The position numbers were made by a program, and so were the translations under genes. From Effrenium voratum (taxonomy: Eukaryota; Sar; Dinophyceae; Suessiales; Symbiodiniaceae): a DNA stretch of 64,000 nucleotides. Shown here piece by piece: positions 55,811-64,000 of the stretch; within the stretch, counting starts at the first letter, position 1; each line of letters starts with the position of its first letter. The notes beneath the pieces were generated by a model, which made no database searches, was not told the DNA's origin, and saw nothing but the letters and a program-made list of their open reading frames with translations. Location: positions 511,033 through 575,032 of the forward strand of contig CAUJNA010000458.1 of assembly GCA_963377175.1 (NCBI GenBank). Reading direction: 5' to 3'.

Positions 55811-56590
55811 CTAAACCAACACCATGGCTGTGTCCTTGGTGAGGCCCTTCGGGAGATCCATGCCCTCTTGATTCAGCACCACGTCCATCTCCGAGGTCTC
55901 CCGGATCATACCCGTCATGGTGTAGAACCTCAGCCACTGCGACCTGGAAGCTACCGTTTTCGTAAGGTAATCTGCTACCAAATCACAGCCTGGCAGATGT
56001 CGAACCTGCCATTCTCCTCCTCTCACTCTTTCTCGCAAAACGTTGGCACGCAGCCGAAGATGCCGTGTACGCCACGGCCCATCTGGATTCTGAACGATGG
56101 CTAACGCCGCCGTGTTGTCTCCGTATATCACTTTCTCCGTGATTCCCTCACCATTGTTGCCATCACCCTCCATGATGTCCAAGACCGCGCAAAGGGAGTC
56201 ACCCATGATCATGGCCTCGATGTAGCCCACCAGTTCTGCTTCTGCTGTGCTGAGGGTCGCAAAAGATTGACGGTTTGATTCCCACTGAACCAGGGCACCT
56301 CCATAAAATCCAAGAACTCCTTGATGGCTCTTTTCACCCAGCGGGGCAAAGGAGATGTCCGCGTACATTTCCAACCTCCTCATAGACCTCGCAAAAGGCA
56401 AATTTCCATCTGGTCCTCTGTCTCCTTCGTTCCGTACAAGTACGCCATCATTTCCATGCCTACCTTGACCACCTCCTGCGGGCAGCGTGTCACATGTTAT
56501 GTTGTGACATCCGGGAAACACCGAAAGACACGTCGGGTCTTGTACGCACCGATACCCATAATAGCTCTCCGACCAATCCCTGGGCCGCAC
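55811..56590 (-). CDS. RNase H domain of element 3
   Basis: A 259-codon frame reads as the copia RNase H: LEMYADISFAPLG (first Asp), HQGVLGFYGGALVQWESNRQ, LSTAEAELVGYIEAM (Glu), VIYGDNTAALAIV (Asp), RTRHLRLRANVLRERV and LPGCDLVADYLTK (Asp). All acidic residues of the active site are present. It degrades RNA in the RNA-DNA hybrid during reverse transcription. It is separated from RT by a frame change near 56540; its own ATG at 56588-56590 probably is not a true start, since it lies inside the polyprotein. The frame continues past LTK with a short tail to a stop at 55811. Confidence 0.85.
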   Translation of the reverse strand: MRPRDWSESYYGYRCVQDPTCLSVFPGCHNITCDTLPAGGGQGRHGNDGVLVRNEGDRGPDGNLPFARSMRRLEMYADISFAPLGEKSHQGVLGFYGGALVQWESNRQSFATLSTAEAELVGYIEAMIMGDSLCAVLDIMEGDGNNGEGITEKVIYGDNTAALAIVQNPDGPWRTRHLRLRANVLRERVRGGEWQVRHLPGCDLVADYLTKTVASRSQWLRFYTMTGMIRETSEMDVVLNQEGMDLPKGLTKDTAMVLV

Positions 56591-57498
56591 GGACAGCCTC
56601 TGGCGTTATCTGGGGGTTCTCGGGGATCTCCGGCTTGCTAAACGGGACCGGCCGGGCACACTCCACATTGTGCCTCTTCATCAGCTCCGCGATGTAGGAG
56701 GGCTGAGCCACATGTAGATCTCCGTCTCCATCCCACCTCATCTCCATACCGCAGAACTTGGTCCAACCTTCATGATGAACCCATTCCGGCATGCTGCAGA
56801 CCCATTCTTCCTTGATCCGCTTGATGATGCTATCCACCAAGCCCCGGGGTCCCGCTGCCAGGAAGTCATCCACGTAGATCACGACGTATCCACTGGGAGC
56901 TTGCGGCTCGTTTGTCTCCTTCTTCTGCTCCATCGCCGCCCACACATTGGCCTCTGTGGTTTGTTGCAGCTTGAGGCTCCGGCCCTCGAGCTTCCGCTCG
57001 AAGGCCTTTAGGCGCTGGTCTCTGAAGACCGGGGCTGGTCTCCAGACCATACATTGCTCCTTGAACAAGCCAGCGCTCCGAAGCCCGGACGATGCCCGCC
57101 TCCACAAGCACCTTGGGGGGCCTCGTGACCAGGACCCTCCTCTTCTCCTGCCAAGGTGCCAGCAAGAAGGCACATTTCACGTTCAGCGTTGCCAGGTCCC
57201 ACCGCTCATGCGCAGTTTTCCGTAGGACGCATCTCGAGGCTGTGCCGTCGATGCCTCCCGCGTAGTTTTCCTTCTTGTCCACCGCAGACTTCGAGCTTTC
57301 ACCCTTGCCGTCCGTCAACAGGTTTCCGCAAGTCACCGCCCGAGCTCTTTTCCTGCCCAGCGGAGCCTTGATGGTCGTGACCAGCTTCCCTGGGGCGAAC
57401 TCCGCATTCTCAATGCCCGGGATGCTGTCCAAATCCTTCTCGTCAACCGGTTTCACCACCTTCGTTCCATTCACCAAGGCGTTGTACTCGTCGGTCAT
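56490..57498 (-). pseudogene. Reverse transcriptase of element 3 (frameshifted)
   Basis: The first part (57498 to about 57000) has EYNALVNGTKVVKPV, GRKRARAVTCGNLL and the motif A region LATLNVKCAFLLAP. There the catalytic Asp seems to be Asn (copia RTs typically have TLDVKGAFL-like sequence). A frame change near 57000 leads to ATEANVWAAMEQ-type sequence and then YVVIYVDDFLAAG (motif C, intact). It continues with WTKFCGMEMRWDGDGD and GELLWVSVRTRPDVSFGVS. Both the frameshift and the motif A change argue against activity of this copy. Confidence 0.8.
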
Positions 57499-58018
57499 GG
57501 CCTCCTTCCAGCTTTCCAGGTCTCGTTTTTTTTTTTTTTCTGTTGTGGCACCGTGCGCGTTTCCAGGACCTTTTCCGGTTCCTCCTCGCAGCCTTCTTTC
57601 AACATCGCCATCCGATAACCTTTCTCGTCCTCATCCTTCTGAAGGTTCACCAGGTCATCTTCCAGCTGGTTGATGCTACCCATGAGGAATTCCACCGCTG
57701 CGCCCTGTGCCAATCCAAGTTCCTCGCCCATGGGGACCATCTTGATCTCCTCGGCCAATGCCTCCTTGAAGCCCCACTGGTAGGTCCCAGAGTATCCTCG
57801 ATTTCACCTCTTCTTTGGTTCGTCACCCAGAATTTCTGAAGGAAGGTGTGGTAGTGGTACTCCCCCCCCGCTTGCAGTTCACGTAGAGCGGGTCCTTCAA
57901 CTTCTTCCTGATGTGCCGCCATCTCTTCTTGGTCGAGATCTCCCCCCAGATTGGGCCCACTTGCCATCGGCTGTTTCCCAGTCAGCCGTTGCTTTGGCTT
58001 TCCAGGACTGTCGTCCAC
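57495..58018 (-). pseudogene. Linker between integrase and RT, with an A-tract frameshift
   Basis: Acidic, Glu/Gln-rich sequence (EEMAAHQEEVEGPALRELQA, then GAAVEFLMGSINQLEDDLVN) joins integrase to RT through more than one frame. A run of 13 A on the minus strand (57527-57539) lies where the linker frame (VPQQKKKK) must change to reach LESWKEAMTDEYNAL, the conserved entry to copia RT. The tract could be a mutation, a sequencing artefact or a slippage site. Confidence 0.55.
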
Positions 58019-59208
58019 CTCCAGCTCGTACCGCGCCCTGCCTCCTCATCTGGCAAGATTGCAGCTCTTGCATGCTGGATGGTCCCCTCATTGGTCTGCA
58101 CCACCCAACCCCAGCTCATCAAGGGGCTCGGACCCAGTAGGCGAACTTCTCGAAAAGGTGAGGCTAGAGGTCCCTTCTTATGCCATCTCTTCGTCTTCAC
58201 CATGACCTTGGCGTAGAACGGGAGCAGCGGGAAGGTTTCCACCCCAAGTCGTTCAAGCTGCTGTTGATTTCGCTGCAGCACCACATGACGTAGGGCAGCA
58301 GGCCACCATTTTGCCGGAGCTCCAGATCCCTTCAGCACCACCCGGAGCCTTCTCTTAACATGGTTGACCTCTGTCTCTACTCTTCCGTTTGCCGCGTGAT
58401 CATCGCCAGCCGTCATGGTGAGCAGCAAATTGTGCTCCAAGCACCAATGCTGCACCGGCCTCGAGAGGAACTCCTTCGCCCTGTCGCAGCGCATGCGGTA
58501 GAGCGGGATCCCCAAGCTGCTGTACTTCACGAAGATCAGGTTCAGGGCTCTAATGACCTCGGTCGCGCTCCGGGTCTCCATGACTTCCGTCATCGTGACG
58601 TTCTGCACCTTGACCCCCTTGAGCGCATCGGCCATCTCATCCTTGACCTTCTCGTTGAGCCGCTTCGCATCTTCATCCGAAGCCCGCGGCTGCTCATCTT
58701 CTTCTTCCCAATCGCCTACTTCTACCACTTCTTCTTCATCCTCAACCGGTTCTGCTGGCAGATCACCGCCATCTCCACTCTCAAGAGGAACAGGAACCGT
58801 TCCGAGCAGGGCATACCTGACCTTTCTCCCAGTCCCGGCATCCTCTCCTACCGAGAAGGGGCCAGCGATATCCACATTGAGGACGTAGGCTGGTATGTCG
58901 GCCTTCAACCTTCTGTGGGGCCGGTCTATACCCGCTTCCTGCATGCAAACGCGGCACCTCCGATTGAACGGAGCATGTCCCCTTTTCACATGCTCTTTCC
59001 ACCGCTCCAGGGTCATCTTCTTGAGCTCCCCCGTTTCTGTAGCCTTCTCATCTGCACCCTCCTCGAACCGATCGATCATGACCTTCAAGGACTTCTTGAT
59101 CGCTGCCACCATCCCCGGAGCCCATTTCGACCATGTCCTCGTCTGCACCAACCGTCGCTGTAGGTCAGCCTCCATTTCTTGATGACCATGACCTTTTATA
59201 TAGCCCAT
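57982..59208 (-). CDS. Integrase of element 3
   Basis: A 408-codon frame. The zinc-binding site is His73, His78, Cys85, Cys88 (KEHVKRGHAPFNRRCRVC). The catalytic core has Asp113 in YVLNVDIAGPF, Asp242 in MRCDRAKEFLS and Glu278 in NGRVETEVNHVKR, so the last two are separated by 35 residues, the textbook D-D-35-E spacing. An acidic insertion of roughly 70 residues (about 141-210, VEDEEEVVEVGDWEEEDEQP) widens the gap between the first two Asp. The C-terminal part (KTKRWHKKGPLASPFREVRLLG, then SWGWVVQTNEG) fits the SH3-like integrase tail. All catalytic residues are intact. It would insert element cDNA in the nucleus. The frame starts inside the methyltransferase-like frame, so the first codons are uncertain. 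Confidence 0.88.
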   Translation of the reverse strand: MGYIKGHGHQEMEADLQRRLVQTRTWSKWAPGMVAAIKKSLKVMIDRFEEGADEKATETGELKKMTLERWKEHVKRGHAPFNRRCRVCMQEAGIDRPHRRLKADIPAYVLNVDIAGPFSVGEDAGTGRKVRYALLGTVPVPLESGDGGDLPAEPVEDEEEVVEVGDWEEEDEQPRASDEDAKRLNEKVKDEMADALKGVKVQNVTMTEVMETRSATEVIRALNLIFVKYSSLGIPLYRMRCDRAKEFLSRPVQHWCLEHNLLLTMTAGDDHAANGRVETEVNHVKRRLRVVLKGSGAPAKWWPAALRHVVLQRNQQQLERLGVETFPLLPFYAKVMVKTKRWHKKGPLASPFREVRLLGPSPLMSWGWVVQTNEGTIQHARAAILPDEEAGRGTSWRWTTVLESQSNG

Positions 59209-59806
59209 GAAGCTCCCCCATGCCTGGTAGGTTGGTGGCTAACGTAGTTGGTTTCCTCCGTGGGTGGCCAGCTGCTCCTTGATCTAGGTCCACCAAGATC
59301 ATGCCATGGTCCCGACAGAACTCGCGCACCTCCTCGAAATTCCAGAATGAGGGGACGTCAAGCTCTTCCGCCTTCGGGTCGTACTTAGCCGGATCCATCG
59401 GAGACTCCCCCAGGAACCCAACCGGCCTTCCTTTCTGCCACGAAGATTCCTCGGCGATCAACCACAAGGCCATCTGCTTGAAGAACAAAGCCGTGTCTCC
59501 ATTGACCTTGTTCCTGTCCTCCATGGACAAGCCCGGCAGTCTGTACCGACGTTGATCCCGACCCCTCAGTGGCTTCGGTCCTGGCTGGTTGTGCCGTAAC
59601 CTAGAAATAGTCCTGCAGGGTGGGCCACCGATCACAGCCCGAACCAATCCTCTCTTTGCTAGGTGCCAGAGGTATCCCCACAAGGCCGCGTCATGAAGGT
59701 TCTGCCTTGCATCTTCCTCCACATCGATCGTGATGACCTCATAGCCTCTCCAATCCTCTCGTCGCCATTCTCTGGCGTCCTTACCCGCGAAGAGGTGGAC
59801 CAACAC
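59165..59806 (-). CDS. Cytosine-methyltransferase-like domain of element 3 (best preserved copy)
   Basis: A 213-codon frame between protease and integrase. MLVHLFAGKDAREW places LFAG (residues 5-8) at SAM-binding motif I. ITIDVE (Asp28) fits motif II. AVIGGPPCRTISRLRHN (Cys64, Ser68) closely resembles motif IV of cytosine-C5 methyltransferases, where the Cys attacks the base. GFLGESP (Glu134) is at the motif VI position. LVDLDQG and RRKPTTLATNL (185-193) form a conserved end also seen in the other two copies. The domain is shorter than a full C5 methyltransferase, and no target-recognition domain is visible. It may be a catalytic domain used by the retroelement on its own or host DNA, or an inactive fold with a structural role. 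Confidence 0.65.
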   Translation of the reverse strand: MLVHLFAGKDAREWRREDWRGYEVITIDVEEDARQNLHDAALWGYLWHLAKRGLVRAVIGGPPCRTISRLRHNQPGPKPLRGRDQRRYRLPGLSMEDRNKVNGDTALFFKQMALWLIAEESSWQKGRPVGFLGESPMDPAKYDPKAEELDVPSFWNFEEVREFCRDHGMILVDLDQGAAGHPRRKPTTLATNLPGMGELHGLYKRSWSSRNGG

Positions 59807-60374
59807 CCTTGCTTCTTTCCCATCTTCTTCTCAAGCTCCGGTTGAAGGGGCTCCGAGCGGCTGCTTCTGCTCCGTCCTCAACTCTGCCCATGAACTCCAA
59901 CACCTCCTCTGGAAGATGTGGAAACTGCTGCAACCACCATTCACGATCCGTAGTCACCGCAGCATGCCCATCAGGGGCATCCAAGAAATCCATCAACTTC
60001 ATCGCCGCTGACCGTTTCATGAAAGGGCACCCGTGACGAAGCCAACAATGAATCCGGCCGTGTCCAGGTTGGTCAATGTGACAGCCCTTTGCATTCCATT
60101 TGACCACGAAGCCGGCATTGACCAACATCCTCAGCGGTATGATGGGCTCCACCGGATCCAACGTCAGAAGAGCCGACGTGCCCGGGTGCTTATACAACAC
60201 CGTGCTTCCGCAGGCCAACTCCACTTCTACCGCAGTGAGGTTGTTCTTCTCATGCGATCTGGCTTGCCTCAAGGCATGCGTTGCTCCTCCATCCAGAAGG
60301 GCAACCGGTTCCAAATCCTCTGTTTCTCCAGCCTTCCTCTTGGCTGCCTCATACTTGATCTGAAGGGCCTTCAT
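59781..60374 (-). CDS. Retropepsin-like protease of element 3
   Basis: A 197-codon frame. DLEPVALLDGGATHALR carries the active-site region, with D-G-G in place of the usual D-[ST]-G. It is followed by AVEVELACGSTVLYKHPGTS and PVEPIIPLRMLVNAGFVVKW, which fit the flap and the second hydrophobic strand of copia proteases. The tail (FPHLPEEVLEFMGRVEDG) leads toward the methyltransferase-like domain in another phase with a 26-base overlap. It would cut Gag-Pol in particles. Activity with Gly at the Ser/Thr position is uncertain. Confidence 0.7.
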   Translation of the reverse strand: MKALQIKYEAAKRKAGETEDLEPVALLDGGATHALRQARSHEKNNLTAVEVELACGSTVLYKHPGTSALLTLDPVEPIIPLRMLVNAGFVVKWNAKGCHIDQPGHGRIHCWLRHGCPFMKRSAAMKLMDFLDAPDGHAAVTTDREWWLQQFPHLPEEVLEFMGRVEDGAEAAARSPFNRSLRRRWERSKGVGPPLRG

Positions 60375-60404
60375 CGATCTCAGCGATTTCAGTAGACCCG
60401 CGAC

Positions 60405-62007
60405 TTATGACATCAATCCAGCTGCCTCCGCAGAATCTTGTGGTGGTTTAGGTGGTCCTCCACCCAGAGCCACCGAATTCGGCGATGCGGTGCTGGGAGT
60501 CCGACCGTTGACCTCCCGGGACGCCTCGGAGCCCGGTGAGCCAACCTGTCGGGTCCCTTCTCCGCCCGTGCCAAGGCCTTCTCCAGAAGACCGTCCATCC
60601 TTCTGCTTCTCAAACTTGGACACTTTGGGAGGAGTCGCTGCCGTTGGCTTGGTCGTGCTCCAGTCCCTTTTCTTGACCGGGCAATCCCGCTTCGAATGGC
60701 CAACACCAGAACATCCTAAGCACCGGTTGTTCTTCTCCAAGCCGTCCCACGAGTGCGCGTAGCTGCAGCTACCTCCCTTCTTGCATCCTCCACCTGTGCC
60801 CCAAAACCTGCACGGTGCTCCAAAGGACCGTTTCTTCTGCTCTCCAGCCTCCGCGGTTGGATCCGTGGTTCCCGCCGCCAGGCCCTTGAGTCCTGGTGCT
60901 GGCTGAGCTGGATTCGCTGTGCTAGTAGTGGACGAGGTCTTGAGGGCCGTTGCAAGCGAAAGTTCCTCCGCCTCCGCCTGCAAGTACTCCGAGAACTGCT
61001 TGATCGTCGCAATTTGAGGGCGAACATCAACTTGAAGTTCTTGGCGAACCGAAGAGATCCGAAAGCTGGCTTGAGCGCCAGCCTTCCCCACCACCCCAGC
61101 AATCCTGTTCAGGACCGTCAGCAACACCAGCCCATCCGGCATTGCAACCTCCAACTCCTTTGCCCTCGCTAACCATCTCCTCCAGAGCCTCAACCTCTGC
61201 AAGGTCCCCACCGTCGGATCGGCCAGATTCTTAAGCAGGTTGCCTCTCTCCGACGTCCCACCTGGCTGATATATTTGATGAAGGCGGAACATGATCTCCG
61301 TTGCCGACATCTTCCTTGCCGATATAATTTCTCTGCGAATTGGATCAGGCAGCGCGGCAAGTAGCATGGAGAGTCCCCGTTGCTCCACCCTATCATTGTG
61401 GACATGTCCTTCCCCCAACGAAGGCTTCAACCGGAGCTTCTCCAAGGGCGTCGCAATCAGCCACTCCGTGTAGGTGGATTCCGCTCGTTGAAGAACATCT
61501 CTCCACCCCAGGAGGAGGTAGGCTGGGCAACTCCAAATTCCTCAGAGCCTCTGATAGGTGGGATGGAGCGCTCGGTTTATTATCCTTTGTTCGCCGGGGA
61601 GGTGGTGGCGGTGGTGGAGGTGGCTGAGGTTGATTCCCTTCGTCATGGATCGGTGGACGAACCAAACCTCCAACTGCTCCTCCCTCTGATGCCGTCCTGT
61701 AGGAAACATCATCCCTCGTTCTTGCCGCCTGCAATCTCGCCACCTCTCTCTCAAAGATCTCCTCCGCGTCTCTCATCACCCGTAGTCGCAGAGCTTCAAG
61801 ATCTTCTTCCTGACCTTGTAGGCGTCCTCGGTCTTCTATGGCCAACCTTGAAGATCTGCCTGCAGATGCTGGTTGGGTCTGTGCCGCTCTTCGTTGAACC
61901 TCTGAGCTCCAGAACGGGTTCACCCCTCCACCTGCTGGTGCATCTCCATGGCCATAGGGACTCCCTTGACTCCCACTCAACGCCTCTCGACCATCATAGG
62001 GCTCCAA
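60405..62007 (-). pseudogene. Gag of element 3 with CCCH and CCHC fingers (one frameshift)
   Basis: The first part (62007 to about 61480) is Pro/Glu-rich, with a helix (DLEALRLRVMRDAEEIFERE) and a polyproline run. The frame must then change near 61480 to give YTEWLIATPLEKLRLKPSLG, the start of the conserved capsid-like region. That region continues with LPDPIRREIISARKMSATEI, GERGNLL-type and LWRRWLARAKELEVAMPD segments. Two zinc motifs follow in a row: CCCH CRFWGTGGGCKKGGSCSYAH and a CCHC knuckle CLGCSGVGHSKRDC, both with all ligands. The combination would bind RNA during packaging. A Ser/Thr/Pro-rich tail ends at 60405, just before the protease. Confidence 0.75.
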
Positions 62008-62124
62008 CTGTCTTGGCCTGACCTCCCATTCCCTTGATGAACCCGCCGCTCCATGATGAGGCGATCCAAGGTCTCATCCGCTCCTGCCTCACGTCTCGCC
62101 GGCGCCTGCGAAACATGGCCTTAC

Positions 62125-62176
62125 CCAATGGCAGTCGCCATTGAATGGTTTCGTGTGCATCATGTGTACATGCACA
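62125..62176 (-). repeat. Upstream terminal repeat of element 3 (52 bp)
   Basis: Identical by eye to 54165-54216. No Met-tRNA-type primer site follows it, unlike in element 1. Confidence 0.75.
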
Positions 62177-62884
62177 AGAACAAACGAACAAGAAAAGGTG
62201 CCAAATTGGCCCTATGGCCAGGATTTTGAGTGAACTGATCAACTGCATATGATCATTTGTCCACCGACCTGACTTTTCGGTTTTTCTTCCTTGGTTTATG
62301 AGTCAAAGCCCCAACAGGTGAGCCTTTTGCAGGGAAAATTTGGCAATGAGCGGTCCAAATAACAAACATACAGCAGCGCTGGTTTGCGTCTAAGGCTAGT
62401 CTCATGCTGCCAGGCCATGGTGTCTGTTGTTTTTGCTGAGAAGGGTAGTTGGTTCCAATCATCTTGGTATTGAACCAAACGCGGAAGCTTATTGCCCTTT
62501 CTGGGCAGGCCGTTTGCTTATAAGAATCCCTGGCTTCGGAACACAAGGAATCGAGGTCCTGTCGAGTCAGCCTCATTGATGATCTCTTCGAGCTCATGAA
62601 CCACCCTTAATCCAAACCACCTGTTAGGAAGCTGAGTGGTCAACAACAAACAGGGCGCTGCTTCGCAGGCAACCCCTAGTGGTTTGGATTGGTGGTTTGG
62701 GGAGTTGAACCCGTGTTTTTGTGATGGGCGGTTTCGCCCACAGGCACCACCAAATCACCAGGCTCGTTTGAGGAAAGCTGAGTTTCTGAAGCTCTTTGTT
62801 CCTGGACCCATGTGAAAGCGCACTTTGGCCCCCCCAGTCCTTCGAGCCCTTTGCAAGGTTCCCTCCCGTCAGACCCCCTAACTT
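62177..62884. other. Gene-poor stretch
   Basis: Short open frames only; none recognised. The sequence AACAAGAAAAGG just after the upstream terminal repeat (62186-62198) also occurs near 53790-53801, downstream of element 3. Confidence 0.5.
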
Positions 62885-63706
62885 CCTCTTGGTTGCCCTA
62901 CCAAAAGGGGCCAAGCCTTTGGCTTCCCATAAAAACAGGGAAGTGCTTACTTACACTCAACACAGTCCGGAGCAAGCAAATCATATCCAACCTGAAATAC
63001 GACTTGCATCCCCAAGCAAACGAGCTTCGTGGTGAGGTTTGACCCCATTCTGTGAGCTTGCTTTGGGCAAATGAATATTCTACTGCGAATTTAATGGGAC
63101 CCTAGGTTGACTGAAAGGGGGCAGCCTTGTTTAGAGGGGATTCTCAAAAGGACACGGATCCCCGAAGATCGGCGCCTTCCCTAAAATTTCTCCTCAAACC
63201 AGGGGTTTTCAAAAGACAAGGATCCAAAAGGAATCGCAAAAGGGGGACCCCTGATTGATTGACGGTCGACATTGAGCCCCAGTCTTGACAAAACATGTGT
63301 AGTGATGTCTTTTCCGACACACCCGTTCCAGCAGGGTTCCCTATGACCCTGCAAGTATATTTCCCCTGGCATCTTGCAGCAGTCATTGGGAAATATAGCA
63401 GTTATAGGGGATCCGTGTCCTTTTGAGAATCCCCTCTAAACAAGGCTGCCCCCTTTCAGTCAACCTAGGGTCCCATTAAATTCGCAGTAGAATATTCATT
63501 TGCCCAAAGCAAGCTCACAGAATGGGGTCAAACCTCACCACGAAGCTCGTTTGCTTGGGGATGCAAGTCGTATTTCAGGTTGGATATGATTCGCTTGCTC
63601 CGGACTGTGTTGAGTGTAAGTAAGCACTTCCCTGTTTTTATGGGAAGCCAAAGGCTTGAATTGGCTTCCCAAAATAGGGGCCCCCTTTGGTAGGGCAACC
63701 AAGAGG
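62885..63706. repeat. Long fold-back element (inverted repeat ~280-300 bp per arm)
   Basis: Left arm 62885-63163 and right arm 63407-63706 are near-perfect reverse complements, separated by a 243-bp unique centre (63164-63406). The right arm holds about 25 extra bases near 63656-63685. The arms begin CCTCTTGGTTGCCCTACC and meet the centre at GACACGGATCCCC. No transposase is encoded. The same peptide is predicted from the plus strand of one arm and the minus strand of the other, as expected. Confidence 0.92.
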
Positions 63707-64000
63707 TTGAAGTAATCAAGATCAGGGGTCCGTGCCTTTGAGAAAAATTGCAGGAGCACAGCTTGGAAAAGCTCGGCGAGGAAGACGAGTGAGAGCCGGG
63801 ACAACCAGACCCTGGTCCCCCATTTAAAGGGAAACCGAAAGGAGGTTGGTGTACACAACAGACGTCTAAGTCATTCAAACCAGGTTGGCGCATTGACGAA
63901 TCATGCGAAGTTGCAGTGTCAACAGCCACCAAACAACACTGTAGAATGCAGCAATACATTTGCAGTTCATGTCAAGATCCATGCCATGGGTATGTGTCAA
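63707..64000. other. Window end, nothing recognised
   Basis: No supported gene or repeat. 63831-63847 holds the reverse complement of the short motif TTTCGGTTTCCCTTTAAATG, related to a dispersed repeat seen elsewhere in the window. Confidence 0.5.

Larger units (their letters stand above)
54165..62176 (-). mobile_element. Ty1/copia-like retrotransposon (element 3), degenerate
   Basis: Read on the minus strand, the order is terminal repeat (62176-62125), gag, protease, methyltransferase-like domain, integrase, linker, RT, RNase H, an extra downstream frame, polypurine tract, terminal repeat (54216-54165). Integrase before RT marks it as copia type. The lineage differs from element 1 in gag, in terminal repeats and in the extra downstream frame. 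Frame changes occur near 61480, at the protease/methyltransferase boundary, at 57527-57539 (A-tract), near 57000 and near 56540. The copy is unlikely to be active as read. Confidence 0.88.

Overview
The window looks like nuclear DNA of a dinoflagellate, probably a symbiodiniacean or a relative. Three things point there. Two positions carry a perfect 15-nt match to the 3' part of the dinoflagellate spliced leader (CCATTTTGGCTCAAG). The retroelement polyproteins are of the degenerate Ty1/copia kind common in these genomes. Host genes are almost absent from 64 kb, which is filled instead with short repeats and fold-backs. No rRNA, tRNA or intact host gene was recognised. Protein calls rest on reading motifs by eye, not on database searches.

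Layout. 1-480: CTAT microsatellite, then a ~40-bp minisatellite. 2460-9380 (+): Ty1/copia-like element 1 with terminal repeats, a Met-tRNA-type primer site, gag, a damaged protease, a methyltransferase-like domain, integrase, and RT-RNase H with an unusual membrane-anchored tail. 9381-24295: gene-poor DNA with a run of hairpins (10461-10872), a small fold-back (20142-20228) and a 150-bp direct duplication next to the following element. 24296-36801 (+): two GC-rich units in tandem. 36802-37010: tandem repeat matching the insertion site. 37011-54164: gene-poor DNA with a ~66-bp minisatellite at 49970-50480 and one possible host exon. 54165-62176 (-): copia-like element 3. 62885-63706: a long fold-back element.

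The most interesting region is 24296-36801. Unit A (6,837 bp) and unit B (5,669 bp) have the same 113-bp leader and the same 156-bp tail, but different genes. A carries a tyrosine recombinase and two unrecognised zinc-finger proteins. B carries a CCCH gag-like protein, a methyltransferase-like domain, and a DIRS-type RT with RNase H. Each is missing what the other has, so together they resemble a split tyrosine-recombinase retrotransposon. Both leaders contain the spliced-leader segment. Both bodies carry copies of an 18-21-nt motif (19 in all, one orientation), often followed by a GC hairpin. The pair sits at a TTGG/CAATACTAAA site with no target duplication, as expected for tyrosine-recombinase integration.

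A second theme is that all three retroelement lineages encode a domain resembling the catalytic core of cytosine-C5 methyltransferases, with the Cys of motif IV and the Glu of motif VI kept. Most polyprotein genes carry frameshifts or stops, so the copies are probably dead or recently decayed, unless some shifts are programmed or are assembly errors.
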